A DNA stretch of 37,776 nucleotides from Nemertoderma westbladi (lineage: Eukaryota > Xenacoelomorpha > Nemertodermatida > Nemertodermatidae): assembly GCA_032718475.1 (NCBI GenBank), contig JAUCBJ010002627.1, positions 1-37,776 of the forward strand, written 5' to 3'. The position numbers and the translations under genes were made by a program. Positions 18,669 to 28,325 of this stretch are shown in pieces. The notes under the pieces were generated by a model. The model did not search any database. It was not told the origin of the DNA and saw only the letters and a program-made list of their open reading frames with translations. How positions within the stretch are numbered: the stretch's first letter is position 1; every line of letters begins with the position of its first letter.

Positions 18669-19544
18669 ATGGCTCCGAAACTTTCGGATTATGTTAAAAA
18701 GTACAATGGTACGGGTGATCCATCTGCTTGGCTAATGAGGTTCGATGACACTTACGACGTGATGAAAGCGGAGGCCGGATTGAAAGAGGAATCGCGGGCA
18801 ACCTATTTGCGACTGTCAATGGAGGGCGCAGCGTACAACGTAATTAGTCAGCTATCGGATGCAGAAAAGGCGGACTATGATATTCTGAAACGATCATTGA
18901 TAACAGCGTTCGCAATCAACGAATATACGGCGTTCGAGCAATACAAACAGCGTCGACTGAAGGAAAAGGAATCGCCAGATACGTTTCTGGCAGAACTGAA
19001 GAGGTTATTAGGGTTGGTCACTGGGGGCGATGTTCAATCTAGGTGCGCGCAGCAGATATTGGCGGTTCAATTCGTGAGTGGACTACTGGATGAAATACAA
19101 AACGAGACGAAGGCGTTAGCAGGTGAGACGGATTTGAGTAAACTGTTAGCACAGGCAAGGCGGTTATTGTCTGAGTCGGAGCGAAGCGAAGCTCAGCTGG
19201 TAGGGGCGGCGGCGAGATACGGGGATAGGCAGGGAAACAAGGGATATTATCGTCCAACTGTGGATTCGAATCGAGATTATAAAGGGAACTGGCGACGGGA
19301 CAGTGGTATGGAGTCACGGGGAGGAGATCAGGGTAGAGGGTCAGGATGTTTCCGTTGCGGTAAACCCGGCCACTTTGCGCGTGAGTGCTACAGCGACGTA
19401 GGAAATTTAGGGAATAGAAACCAGAGCGGAACTGCGACAGGGACTGTTAAACCGAACACGGGTTGCTTTAGATGCGGGGGTGCTGACCATTTAGCGAGAG
19501 GGTGCGTGGCATTCATCCCGACGACGAAGCCGGGAAACGAATAG
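18669..19544 (+). CDS. gag: Gag of the nested element (Ty3/Gypsy-like)
   Basis: The start is the ATG at 18669, 23 bp past the LTR; a GTG three bases earlier is in frame but less likely. The product is 291 residues: a helical retrotransposon Gag domain (WLMRFDDTYDVM, then FLAELKRLLGLV around residue 105), an Arg/Gly-rich linker, and two CCHC zinc knuckles, CFRCGKPGHFAREC and CFRCGGADHLARGC. It would assemble the particle and bind RNA. The last codons are CCG GGA AAC GAA TAG, which place a G GGA AAC slippery heptamer two codons before the stop. The protease frame lies -1 to this one and overlaps it. Confidence 0.9.
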   Translation: MAPKLSDYVKKYNGTGDPSAWLMRFDDTYDVMKAEAGLKEESRATYLRLSMEGAAYNVISQLSDAEKADYDILKRSLITAFAINEYTAFEQYKQRRLKEKESPDTFLAELKRLLGLVTGGDVQSRCAQQILAVQFVSGLLDEIQNETKALAGETDLSKLLAQARRLLSESERSEAQLVGAAARYGDRQGNKGYYRPTVDSNRDYKGNWRRDSGMESRGGDQGRGSGCFRCGKPGHFARECYSDVGNLGNRNQSGTATGTVKPNTGCFRCGGADHLARGCVAFIPTTKPGNE

Positions 19545-19579
19545 GGGGAGGCGTCGTGTGTGCCAGCGGTCGTCTCCCC
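19532..19579 (+). promoter_or_regulatory. Programmed -1 ribosomal frameshift signal
   Basis: The heptamer G GGA AAC (19532-19538) is in the gag frame as X XXY YYZ. A 6-nt spacer (19539-19544, holding the gag stop) leads to the stem GGGGAGGCG (19545-19553) paired with CGTCTCCCC (19571-19579), with one G-T(U) pair and a 17-nt loop. Slipping back one base continues directly into the protease frame. This arrangement matches well-studied retroviral gag-pro signals; the same heptamer is used in simian type D retroviruses. Confidence 0.85.
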
Positions 19580-20305
19580 GGAGGACAAGTCGGTGATCTT
19601 CCGACGAAAAATGTGAATTGTGGAGGGAAATTTGTGGAAGCATTGGTCGATTCTGGGTGTAGCAGGAGTATATTATCGCGGAAGTTCGCAGCGAGAATTA
19701 ATGGAACATTTGAGGAACCAGGTAATAAATCAAACATAACTATGTTAGACGGGTCTACAGCTACGCAGTTGGTAGGAAAGGTTAGTACTGTGTTACAGAT
19801 TGACAGGATGCCGGAGTTTGTTTGGGAATTCTTGGTTGTTGATCATATAGTAGGAGAATTAAATATGATATATGGGTGGGACTTAATAAAGAAAAGCAAC
19901 GGCATTTCATTTATAGGAACAGACGACGGTAAAATGGAAGTAAGTGTCGGGTCAGGGGGACAATGGTCAGTATCAGCAGTAGCCAAAACGACTACAGAAC
20001 CAATCCTAAGAATAGATAAAGACGATTTTTGTGCAGTTTTCGATGGTACTAATTGGCAAGTGGAGTACAAATTCGAAGCTGGCTCTCCACCAGGTAGACT
20101 AAACAATACAGTACGGGAATATCATATTCCAACAGAACTACGTAGCAAGTATGAGAAAGGAGTAGGAGAGTGGATAGAGAAGGGATGGTTGCAAGAATTT
20201 GAGGGTGATTATATGGCACTGATACCTCTGATGTATAAAAATGAACCCCGCAAAGATCGAGTGCGCCCCATTATGGATTTTAGAGAATTAAGCGAATATT
20301 TATAG
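19538..20305 (+). CDS. pro: Protease and start of RT, read by -1 frameshift; truncated
   Basis: The frame has no ATG at its start, consistent with entry by frameshift at 19538. The aspartic protease motif is VDSGCSRSIL, with a later IYGWDLI block. After a linker, the sequence enters the N-terminal RT region (YHIPTELRSKYEKGV, GWLQEF, RVRPIMDFREL) and stops at 20305 where the deletion junction changes frame. The polymerase active site is not encoded. The product would process Gag but could not synthesise cDNA. Confidence 0.85.
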   Translation, partial: RIGGGVVCASGRLPGGQVGDLPTKNVNCGGKFVEALVDSGCSRSILSRKFAARINGTFEEPGNKSNITMLDGSTATQLVGKVSTVLQIDRMPEFVWEFLVVDHIVGELNMIYGWDLIKKSNGISFIGTDDGKMEVSVGSGGQWSVSAVAKTTTEPILRIDKDDFCAVFDGTNWQVEYKFEAGSPPGRLNNTVREYHIPTELRSKYEKGVGEWIEKGWLQEFEGDYMALIPLMYKNEPRKDRVRPIMDFRELSEYL

Positions 20306-21042
20306 AGTGGGGACCCCCTGAAGAAATTATACCCGATAATGGTCCTGCGTTCCGCAGCAATGAGTTTAAAAGTTTCTTAAATAAATGGGAGGTGAAACTG
20401 AAGCCTTCGTGCGCATACAGACCTAGGGGAAATCCCGTCGAAAGAATGCATCGAACTATAAAAGCGTGGGCGTCAAGATCTAAGAAAGATCCAGTTCAAG
20501 TTACATTCTGGTACAACAGAACATCAGTAAAAGATAACCAGACACCAATTCAGAAAGTCATGGGTGAACGAGTGGAAAAGTTGCCTGGCATAACAAAGCT
20601 GCTAGAAGACAGAGAGGTAATAGACAACCCATATAAAATGGGAGATTTGATTTACGTCAAGCCTGAACAGAAGTGGCGTTGCTACAAAAGGTGGAAAGGA
20701 CCAATGGAAGTAGAGGAAATTCCAGATGAATGGTCGGTTGTAGTAAAGGGTATCAGACATCATCTACAGGATGTTAGAAAGATTCACGTCGGTAACCAAC
20801 TGGACGTGACATACAATGGGAACATTGACAGGAATATCGACATTGAAGATGAGATGGACACGGACAGTTCAGATGATGAAACTGTAAATGATGATGACAC
20901 TACAGTGAATTACAATGAGGATGATGACAACGACAATATAGATGATGGAAGTAATGCAAATGATATTGAGGTCGTTCCGGAGTTAGGATATGTAACTCGA
21001 GCGGGGAGAAATTCGAAACCACCAGAGAGATATGGGATTTAG
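20284..21042 (+). pseudogene. Integrase C-terminal remnant after internal deletion
   Basis: This frame is +2 relative to the protease frame and opens right at the deletion junction (20284-20300). It begins inside the integrase core: the second catalytic Asp (IIPDNGPAF) and the Glu (NPVERMHRTIK) are visible, while the zinc-binding N-terminus and first Asp are missing. The tail is very acidic (Asp/Glu/Asn-rich). First Met in frame is at 20392, so it is doubtful that it is translated. It probably persists as carried cis sequence. Confidence 0.8.
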
Positions 21043-21103
21043 ATTAGCTAAATATCGATTGGAGCTATTTACTTGAACATGGTGTTAAATATACGTTTAC
21101 TAT

Positions 21104-21159
21104 AAACTGGGGGGAATATGAGAACACAGATAGTTTATTTTACAAACTGGGGGGAATAT
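21104..21159 (+). repeat. Duplicated polypurine motif, 40-bp spacing
   Basis: AAACTGGGGGGAATAT occurs at 21104-21119 and again at 21144-21159; the second copy runs into the 3' LTR. The GGGGGGAA part is the probable polypurine tract that primes plus-strand synthesis. The upstream copy may be an additional or former tract. Confidence 0.7.
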
Positions 21160-21331
21160 AAGATATGGGTGAGATAGATGGATGGATTATTATAGGCTGC
21201 TGACTGCTGAGTGTAACTGTGGTGGTGGTTGGTATTCTGGTCATTGCAGTATTGTGCGGTTTGTAGTCTGACAGTGCTAGATGATTATAAGATTAATACA
21301 TTTTGAATAACTGACACATTTATATCTTATA
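21157..21331 (+). repeat. 3' LTR, 175 bp
   Basis: Identical at every base to 18471-18645. It is followed at once by CATGG, the target-site duplication, and then by host Gypsy coding sequence. Confidence 0.95.
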
Positions 21332-23653
21332 CATGGCAGTGTCGCCTCTGCTATCGTGCTCATCACCAGCACTAGACAATCCCATGGGGTTTCTGAGAAA
21401 TTGTTCTCTGCCCCATGGTGTGATGAAAGTAGTCATATCTCGTGCACTATCAGTAAGCGGAACTTGCCAATACCCATGTCGTGAATCCATTGTAGTAAAA
21501 ATAGTCATACCATTAGGAATTTTGGCTACTTCATTTTTGGGTACTTTCGATGGGTGCACTGGCCTTTTTACATACTTATTCAAAGCTGTGAAATCTACTG
21601 TTATTCTTGGCTCTGATGAGTTCTTTTTAGGTGTTACCACCATTGGATGTATCCAATTGGTGACCTCTGTTATTGGTACCTTCCTCGTGATGCCGTTTCT
21701 CCTCATCTTTTCCAGCGTTTCTTTCACCTTATCCTCCCAATGGATGGGAACGTTATATGGTTTAAATTTTTTTACTGGAATTGCCCCATCTTCTAATATA
21801 ATATCCATAGGCGGCCCACTCATGGGTCTCAGTGGACCTTCATCCGCGAAAACGTCTGGGAAATCATGTATGAGTGCTTCCTTCATAGCAGTAACATTTC
21901 GTTTCATTGCATCATCTTTACTGTTATTATTGGAATCTGACTCCGTGGTTGTCTTGACATTATTGCCTGACGCCATAGGTATCAATGACAACGAAGACAC
22001 ACTTGCTTTACAACTGCCATCACATCTGGCTTGTGGCCATCCTTGAGGTATGAGGCCTAGAATAACGCACCCTTCATAACTTAATATTGGATTATTTGTA
22101 TAATCCAGCACATGTGCCTTGCATTGGTATTCTTTCTCACCAAGTCTCAGTGTAAGCTTAACCTTTCCATGAGACTCTAACGGCTTTGCATCTGGGCCGA
22201 TAAGCATATCGCTATCGGGAATCATCATAAGCCCCCCAGCATCATTATTTCCCAATTCGGCGAGATCTTGAAGGCTGATAGCATTGCGTTTTGCTCCTGT
22301 GTCTGCTAACCATTGTCTGCTACCACTGCGTCTGCTATTTTCGGTATTGGTTGTGTATAGTGTGATGAGCTTAGTCTCATTATTATCGTAAACAGTAGAT
22401 ATTTCGATGCTTTTAACGTCAATACTGTTAACCGGTTGCCTACCGGCCGGTTTTTTATTGACACGACACATCTTTATAAGATGGCCCCTTTTGCCGCAGT
22501 TAAAACAATCAACATTTTTTGCGAAACATTTATCTTTACTATGTGGACGTCCGCAATTCTGACATGAAATGCCAGGAGAGTCCCTTACTATCTGCTGCAT
22601 TTGTGATTTGTATGCCGATCTTTTGACTGCACATAACAATTCCCCATTCACTTTTTCGGTATCTGAAATAGACATAGAAGCTACTGGATTATATAACACG
22701 CCTGGCTTCTCTAGCGCCATATCTACAGACTGACTAGCCTCGAGTGCTCTGGTTGTCGCGAGAACATCTGCCATTGTTAGACAGTTCATTGGTGTCTTGA
22801 GCACCTCTTGGCGAAGTTTAGACTCTCTTAGGCCTGCCATGAATTGTGTTAATAGGCGATCATGTCGATGTATGTCAGCTTTATCACATATTTCTTTTAC
22901 ATCGCACGCCCTATCTAGAGCTTGAAGCGCCATGTAAAACTGTGTTATGTTTTCACCTGGCTGTTGCTTTCTCTGCACGAAAGCAACTCTATCTAATAAC
23001 TCATGTCGTTCACCACGTAGATAATTACGCATGCATTTCAGGATATAATTGGTGTCGTCACGTGGCCCTATCACAATTATACCTTCAGCCCATAGCTTTG
23101 TCCACTCAGGGTCCAAAGCCGACCTTAAGACTCCCCTCCGGGCGTCTATGTCTGCATCATTTAACCTGGTGCCTGCGGCGAAGTCATGCCATCGCTGTTG
23201 CCAGTCCTCGAAATCGGTCAATGTGAGACCTGCTGGTGATCTTAGGACAGGGGTGTCCATCTGGCGGGGTCTTGGCTTACCCATTACTTGTGCGGCACTC
23301 GTCATTGGTAGGCGAGCCTTTAGCTCTTCCCGCTTGTTACCGATGTACTTCTGGAAGTATATTGTTAGTTTTTGTAAGTTTGTTACATACCTTTCAGTGG
23401 CGTCATCCTCTTGTTCATCAAGACCGACGATTTCGTCATGACATGCGGCATACCTTTCAACAGCCTTCAAGAAAAGGTTAAGTGCAGTATCTAGCGCTTC
23501 CACTTCAACATTTCCTTGTCTGTCGTGGTCTAAGTCTTCAAAGGCAGTAATCTCAGACCGTAATACAGCTTCTGTTCGTGTACAGTTACTTTTGTACCCT
23601 CTTCTACTGGCCTTTAACCTTCTCAGCTCATCTTCTGTGCCGTCAGTTGACAT
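21332..23653 (-). CDS. gag-pol: Ty3/Gypsy Gag-Pol, N-terminal part: Gag, protease, RT fingers/palm
   Basis: The start is the ATG at 23653-23651; upstream in-frame codons lack an ATG. Order: helical Gag domain, zinc knuckles CQNCGRPHSKDKC and CFNCGKRGHLIKMC near residues 365-395, protease WLADTGAKRN near 450, then RT with RITVDFTALNKYV, FTTMDSRHGYWQVPL (first catalytic Asp) and an NPMGLSSAGDEHDSRGD block. The frame runs into the inserted LTR; the last host codon is the Met in the CATGG duplication. The two halves are both open and meet in frame, so the element had one continuous frame of roughly 1,550 codons before the insertion. Confidence 0.9.
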
Positions 23654-24138
23654 GATTACTAATGCCACATAAGTAACACAGATTTATTTTAACATTTCAA
23701 ACTTACATTAATAATGAAAATTATTGAAAAATTCAAACTTATATAAAATTGCTTAAACACAACTGCGCCATGGTATAAAATGAGTTTAATAATGTGGTAT
23801 TATATAATAATAATATAATGTATAAAATATAAACGCAATGTCAATGAATCTAAGGTACACATTGCATAATATACATGGATGTAATAGCCCTCCACCATCT
23901 GCTTAATCCCACTATGCAAACAATGAATACATACATTGTGATGGGGTGCTTTACACTAATATTGATGCGGCATTATTGCATACTACACCACCCTGGATAT
24001 ATGTTATGTCCTTGCATGCTGTAGTCATACTGCTGTGCTGGTACCGGTATAGGCCTATCCACTTCTGGCCTACCTACCGGTATGTACTCCGCGACTTCCG
24101 GGTTTAATCCCGTCGTCCGCGCTACCCTATCGCCTACA
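23654..24138. other. Leader and presumed 5' LTR of the Gypsy element, no gene
   Basis: If the primer site at 23762-23770 is real, the 5' LTR begins at 23771 and extends rightward for an unknown length. No matching 3' LTR exists near 16159, so its far boundary cannot be fixed. A short minus frame at 23973-24182 has no recognisable product. Confidence 0.45.
23762..23770 (-). promoter_or_regulatory. tRNA-Ser-type primer binding site of the Gypsy element
   Basis: On the minus strand TGGCGCAGT follows a CA at the presumed 5' LTR end and lies about 110 bp upstream of the gag ATG. It matches the first nine bases of the tRNA-Ser primer site known from elements such as 17.6 and 297. The match beyond nine bases is weak. 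Confidence 0.6.
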
Positions 24139-26213
24139 TTATCTCTCCCAGCATGGCCTATAGTACGTGCAGTAAGGCCCACAGTATGTCCTGCAGTCTG
24201 TGTGTCGCTCGGGATCGAAGTTTAATCTTCTCGAATAATCCTCCCCGTGGCTACCGTATTCTCGATCGGTAGGTAGATCCCGTCGGGAAGTTTCTCTTCG
24301 ACCCCCTCTACTGTTCTCGTCCTCGTACCGGTACACCCCGTACCCTCCTCTCGGTGTATAGTACACCTCGTCAGGTCGCGTTTCTCCAGGACGACGGCAA
24401 TCTCCCGGAATTCGACCCCATCGACTCTCGAACTCCATCTCTACTACCGACGGCTCGCTATCCGTCCTCGCTCTCCTGTTGTTCGCAATGACACTTCTTC
24501 TACTCTCTTCTCTTCTTCTTTCTCCAGTGTAGCGTCCCCGTTTGCGAGATCTCTCGTCGACCTCTCGGTTAAACTCCACTGTCCTTCTTCCCTCTTCTGA
24601 CTGGGCTCGACGTCTCGTCGCTCGCCCTCTCGCGACGTCAACCTCTCTCTCTCTGCCCGGACGCATGCCGCTGGGGATACTCGCAATCCCCCTACTACTC
24701 TCCATCGCCGGGTGCTGCAGTTCACCTAATTCGCCCCGCGCATTATCCGCCGACGCCTGTGGGGCACTCTCTGCCCCCCCCCCCCCCCCTCTCGCCGCTA
24801 AACCCTCGTTATGGGGCTCCTGTAGCCCCCCCCCCCCCCCCCCCCCCCACTCGCCACCTATCACTTCACTGCCTCTTACTTCACTTCTACACCCCTCTCT
24901 AGTCGACACACTAACCCCACAGCGGCTGGGTCCATTCACCCCCGCCTCTCCCTCCACTACTGTGTGGCCTACCAGGCCCCCCTCGGGTTGACTTAACCCC
25001 GTCACTTCCTGCCTACTAACTACGTGGCCTACCAGGCCCTCATTGGGGTTTCTCACCCCCGCCACCTCCTGCCTACTAACTACGTGGCCTACCAGGCCCT
25101 CATTGGGGTTTCTCACCCCCACCACCTCCTGCCTACTAACTACGTGGCCTACCAGGCCCTCATTGGGGTTTCTCACCCCCGCCACCTCCTGCCTACTAAC
25201 TACGTGGCCTACCAGGCCCTCATTGGGGTTTCTCACCCCCGCTGCTCTCTGCCTACTAACTACGTGGCCTACCAGGCCCTCATTGGGGTTTCTCACCCCC
25301 GCTGCTCTCTGCCTACTAACAATGTGGCCTACCAGGCTCTCATTTGCCGGGCCACCTGCGTCCGCTACGTTTATATTAATAGCACCATTATTAACATTGT
25401 CTTCTAAATCAATTAAATTATTTTGTACGTCCGAATTAGAAACGGGATTATTTTGGTCGTTTGAATTAAGATTGTTATTTGAATTATTTTGCGTATTCGG
25501 GTTTAGATTATTATCTAAATTATTTGGATTATCTTGTAAATTCGAATCTACATTATTTGAATTATTTCTTACATTTATATTAAAATCGTTCAGGTTTAAA
25601 TTACTACTATCGGGCAAAATATTATTTCCTGCAATGGAAGTTTGGTTAGAATTATCCACTACGGTACTATTAATATTAACGTTCTCTACTGTATTATAAT
25701 TATTAACCCCCCCCCCCCCCCCCCCCCCCCGCCCGCCCATACGGCGGGCACACCAGTCCCGGGTCTGTCGTCCGGTCCCTGCAAGTGGGGTATTAATAAA
25801 TGTTTCCATAACTTCTGGCTCCTCGTAAACGCTACCCGAGCCAGCCTCGCTCTCTGACAATCCCATCTGTGCCAGTTCCAGTTGGCGCTTCTGTTTGGCC
25901 TGATATTGCATAAGCCCGCTTAGCCGGGCATGCATATCATCCCACACACGTTTTCCCTCTCTCTCCCTCTCTCTATCCTCTCGTGAACTCTGATCGGCTA
26001 ACTCTGCCTCTCTCGTAATCCTCTCAAGCCGTCTCGCCCCACGCTCTTTTCGCTCACTCTCTTCTCTCACCTCCCTCGCCGCCTCGCGCTCTTTATGTTC
26101 ACTCTGCTCTCTCGCCTCACGCTCTTTACGTTCACTCTGTTCTCTTGCCTCACGCTCTTCTCGCCCACTCTGTTCTCTTGCCTCACGCTCTTCTCGCCCA
26201 CTCTGTTCTCTTG
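24139..26213 (-). CDS. Repeat-rich hypothetical protein, exon-like, no ATG at its start
   Basis: The frame is open from a TAA at 26242-26244 and ends at 24139; the in-frame start at 26070 is a GTG. A CCTTTACAG-like 3' splice site at 26214 suggests an exon beginning at 26213. Order: charged 11-residue repeats (KEREAREQSER type, coiled-coil-prone), a Gly run, an Asn-rich stretch, six to seven near-identical 20-residue repeats (NEGLVGHVVSRQ core), two further Gly runs encoded by poly-G, and an Arg/Glu/Ser-rich tail ending YCTYYRPCWER. No enzyme domain is seen. Possible identities are a retroelement accessory or Gag-like protein, or a host repeat protein. The frame has survived several repeat expansions, which argues weakly for translation. 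Confidence 0.4.
24774..24848. repeat. Two poly-C tracts within the repeat-rich frame
   Basis: Runs of 16 C (24774-24789) and 23 C (24826-24848) encode Gly runs on the minus strand. A third run of 24 C lies at 25707-25730. The runs must stay at lengths that keep frame, or be mis-sized in the assembly. Confidence 0.7.
24961..25350. repeat. 60-bp coding minisatellite, six units plus partial
   Basis: Units start at 24961, 25021, 25081, 25141, 25201 and 25261, with a partial seventh at 25321. The period is exactly 60 bp, so the minus-strand frame gets a 20-residue repeat. The middle units differ by only a few bases, pointing to recent expansion or homogenisation. The first and last units are more diverged. 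Confidence 0.9.
26085..26213. repeat. 33-bp coding minisatellite
   Basis: A 33-bp unit (core CTCGCCTCACGCTCTT) repeats about four times and encodes an 11-residue charged repeat on the minus strand. Eleven residues is close to three helical turns, which suits a long alpha helix. Confidence 0.75.
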
Positions 26214-26529
26214 CTGTAAAGGCTTTTGCGGAATTAGCCGGTTATTTTCCCCGTAAAGTACTCTGTAGTTGGTTTAACAGGCATAAAAGGCCGTGTCCTT
26301 ACTGTACTGGTGTTTTAGAGGACATAAAAGTCATTTATTCTGTATGTGTACTTTAGCGGACATAATTCGCAATTTTATGACGCAATGCGCCAAACCCTCT
26401 GTAAACAGTGTAGCTACCATGACGACGGCTAACAGCTGATGCTGTACACGTGTAGCTTTTCTTTGTTCTCTGTTCCTTCTTTGTTCGGTTGACCAATCAG
26501 AGCGTTTTTTGCCTCTGTGTTGGAGATTG

Positions 26530-26558
26530 TATATAGAAACTCGTGGAGTTGAGTCAGT
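26530..26558 (+). promoter_or_regulatory. Candidate core promoter (TATA plus TCAGT initiator)
   Basis: TATATAG (26530-26536) lies 26 bp before the A of TCAGT (26554-26558), a metazoan initiator at the proper distance. A CCAAT sequence lies about 45 bp upstream. It points toward the two long plus-strand ORFs, but more than 3 kb away, so the link is an inference. Confidence 0.4.
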
Positions 26559-27740
26559 ATGTGATTTTGTCCACAGCCTAAGAACACCGGCTTTGGAACC
26601 TCCGTGTTTCAGTCTTTAGCTCAACATTAGTAGGCTTAATTATAGAACGTATATCTGTTATCATATCAATCCTCACTTAACTAATCATACCAACCAAAAC
26701 GATCATATCAATTTATACCTTAACATTTTACTGCTTTTACTGTCGATTATTCATTATATTTGTTGATGGAATATTATATTTGGAATACTGATAAATAATC
26801 AGACACCCCAATCTTCTTGATATACTAAAGGTTAGAGAGACCGGATACATATAACGATTGCGACTTACATTAAGTGGTTTGAAGTGAATCTAATGCTATT
26901 TTATAGGCCCTACACGTATTGTCTGTTGTTCTCCTTATATGTGACTAAAATTAGTGAAGGTCGGCAGATTAGTGTGCAGCATTGTGCAGTATTGTGTATG
27001 ATTGTGATTGATAACAAAGCATCTCCTAAAGAATGCGCCATATACGTGAATCTATAGCCATCCCGTTGTGTCTAGTTTAAGTCATAACTCTGTTTATATA
27101 TTTAAAGCGCCACGTCCTAAAGGAACTGTTAATATTTCCCGAAAGTGAATAATATTTGTCAGAGATTATATATATTACGATCAGTCGAATAATACAGTAG
27201 GCCTACCCTGCAATATGGTTAGGCTTCCGAATCCAGTCTCCCGGGTATATCCAGCGGGTGAATGATCGCGCATAGACTGGCTTCGGCTAATGTAGTGTAT
27301 CAAATACTTGTCATAGGCTAAAGACGATCTATTATCTAGAAGACATCCCAATTTGGCAGGTTAAACTGCTAAAGGTCTGAAAGCGCGAACAATAACAGAT
27401 ATAAAGTTCGGATTGCGGTGTAGGCAATAAATACAGTTTAATATTGTTCTGGTAAGAACAATAACAGATATAGCTTCTGTATTGCAGTAGGCAATAAAGC
27501 TGAAGTACCGGACAACCGGTACCTAGTAGGCCTGACTACCTAACCGCCCGGACCGGTACCTACAGCAGTACAGGTACAGCAGTATTATTCGAATTTGATA
27601 ATTATATACCGGTAGGCCTTAATAATTAATCAGGGACGGCCGCCCTGGTTTTTTATTGAGATTTTACTTGTTTCTGTCAGGTTTTATTTATTTGTAGGTT
27701 AATATTGAGCAGAAGGCGTGTAAGCCTGCTCAGATTGTAC

Positions 27741-28325
27741 AGATAATTTGTAGGCTGGACTGTTGTCTGACTGTTGTTAAGTCTGAAGAGATTGTAGTGT
27801 GTGTAGAGCATATGTCCGAAAAAGTACTAGTTAGGAAAGTAGGGGCTGCCAGTGCTGTGAGGTGAACCCCCTCGAAAGAATAAGTCGTACTACTCGGTTA
27901 GAACGCATACTAACTAACCATTTCGGAGTCTGCATATACTGTAGTTTATTTAGGCTTGATAGTAGTCTGCCAGCGTTTGGTCTGTACTTTGTTTGTGTAG
28001 TTTGTACGGGTAGCGTAATATTTCTTATTTAGATAATTTGTAGGCTGGATTGTTGTCTGGCTGTTGTTAGGTCTTGAGAGATTTCGGTGTGTGTAGAGTG
28101 TATGTCCGATAAAGTGCCAGTTGGGAACGTAGGGTCTTCCAGAGCTGTGAGGTAAACCCCCTCGAAAGAATAAGTCGTACTACTGGGTTAGAACGCATAC
28201 TAACTAACCATTTCGGAGTCTGCATATACCGTAGTTTGTTTGGGCTTGATAGTAGTCTGTCAGTATTTGGTCTGCATTTTGTTTGAGTAGTCTGTACGCG
28301 TAGCGTAATATTTATTATTCAGAGT
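27741..28325. repeat. 290-bp direct tandem duplication
   Basis: Copy 1 is 27741-28030 and copy 2 starts at 28031, both beginning AGATAATTTGTAGGCTGGA. Long stretches such as CCCCCTCGAAAGAATAAGTC are identical, with scattered substitutions elsewhere. No coding capacity. Confidence 0.9.

Larger units (their letters stand above)
18471..21331 (+). mobile_element. Young non-autonomous LTR element nested in Gypsy pol
   Basis: Total 2861 bp: LTR (18471-18645), 2511-bp interior, LTR (21157-21331), CATGG duplication outside. The LTRs match at all 175 positions. LTR ends are inverted TATAAGATAT / ATATCTTATA rather than the usual TG/CA. The interior encodes Gag, protease and the first RT block, then jumps into the integrase core and tail; the RT palm, RNase H and integrase N-terminus are absent. 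It must have moved with enzymes supplied by a related full element. Identical LTRs and a perfect duplication indicate recent insertion. Confidence 0.95.

Noticed and set aside
24961-25350. Regular 60-bp repeats considered as a CRISPR array
   Set aside because: The whole unit repeats with no variable spacers, the period matches a coding frame, and the window is eukaryotic.
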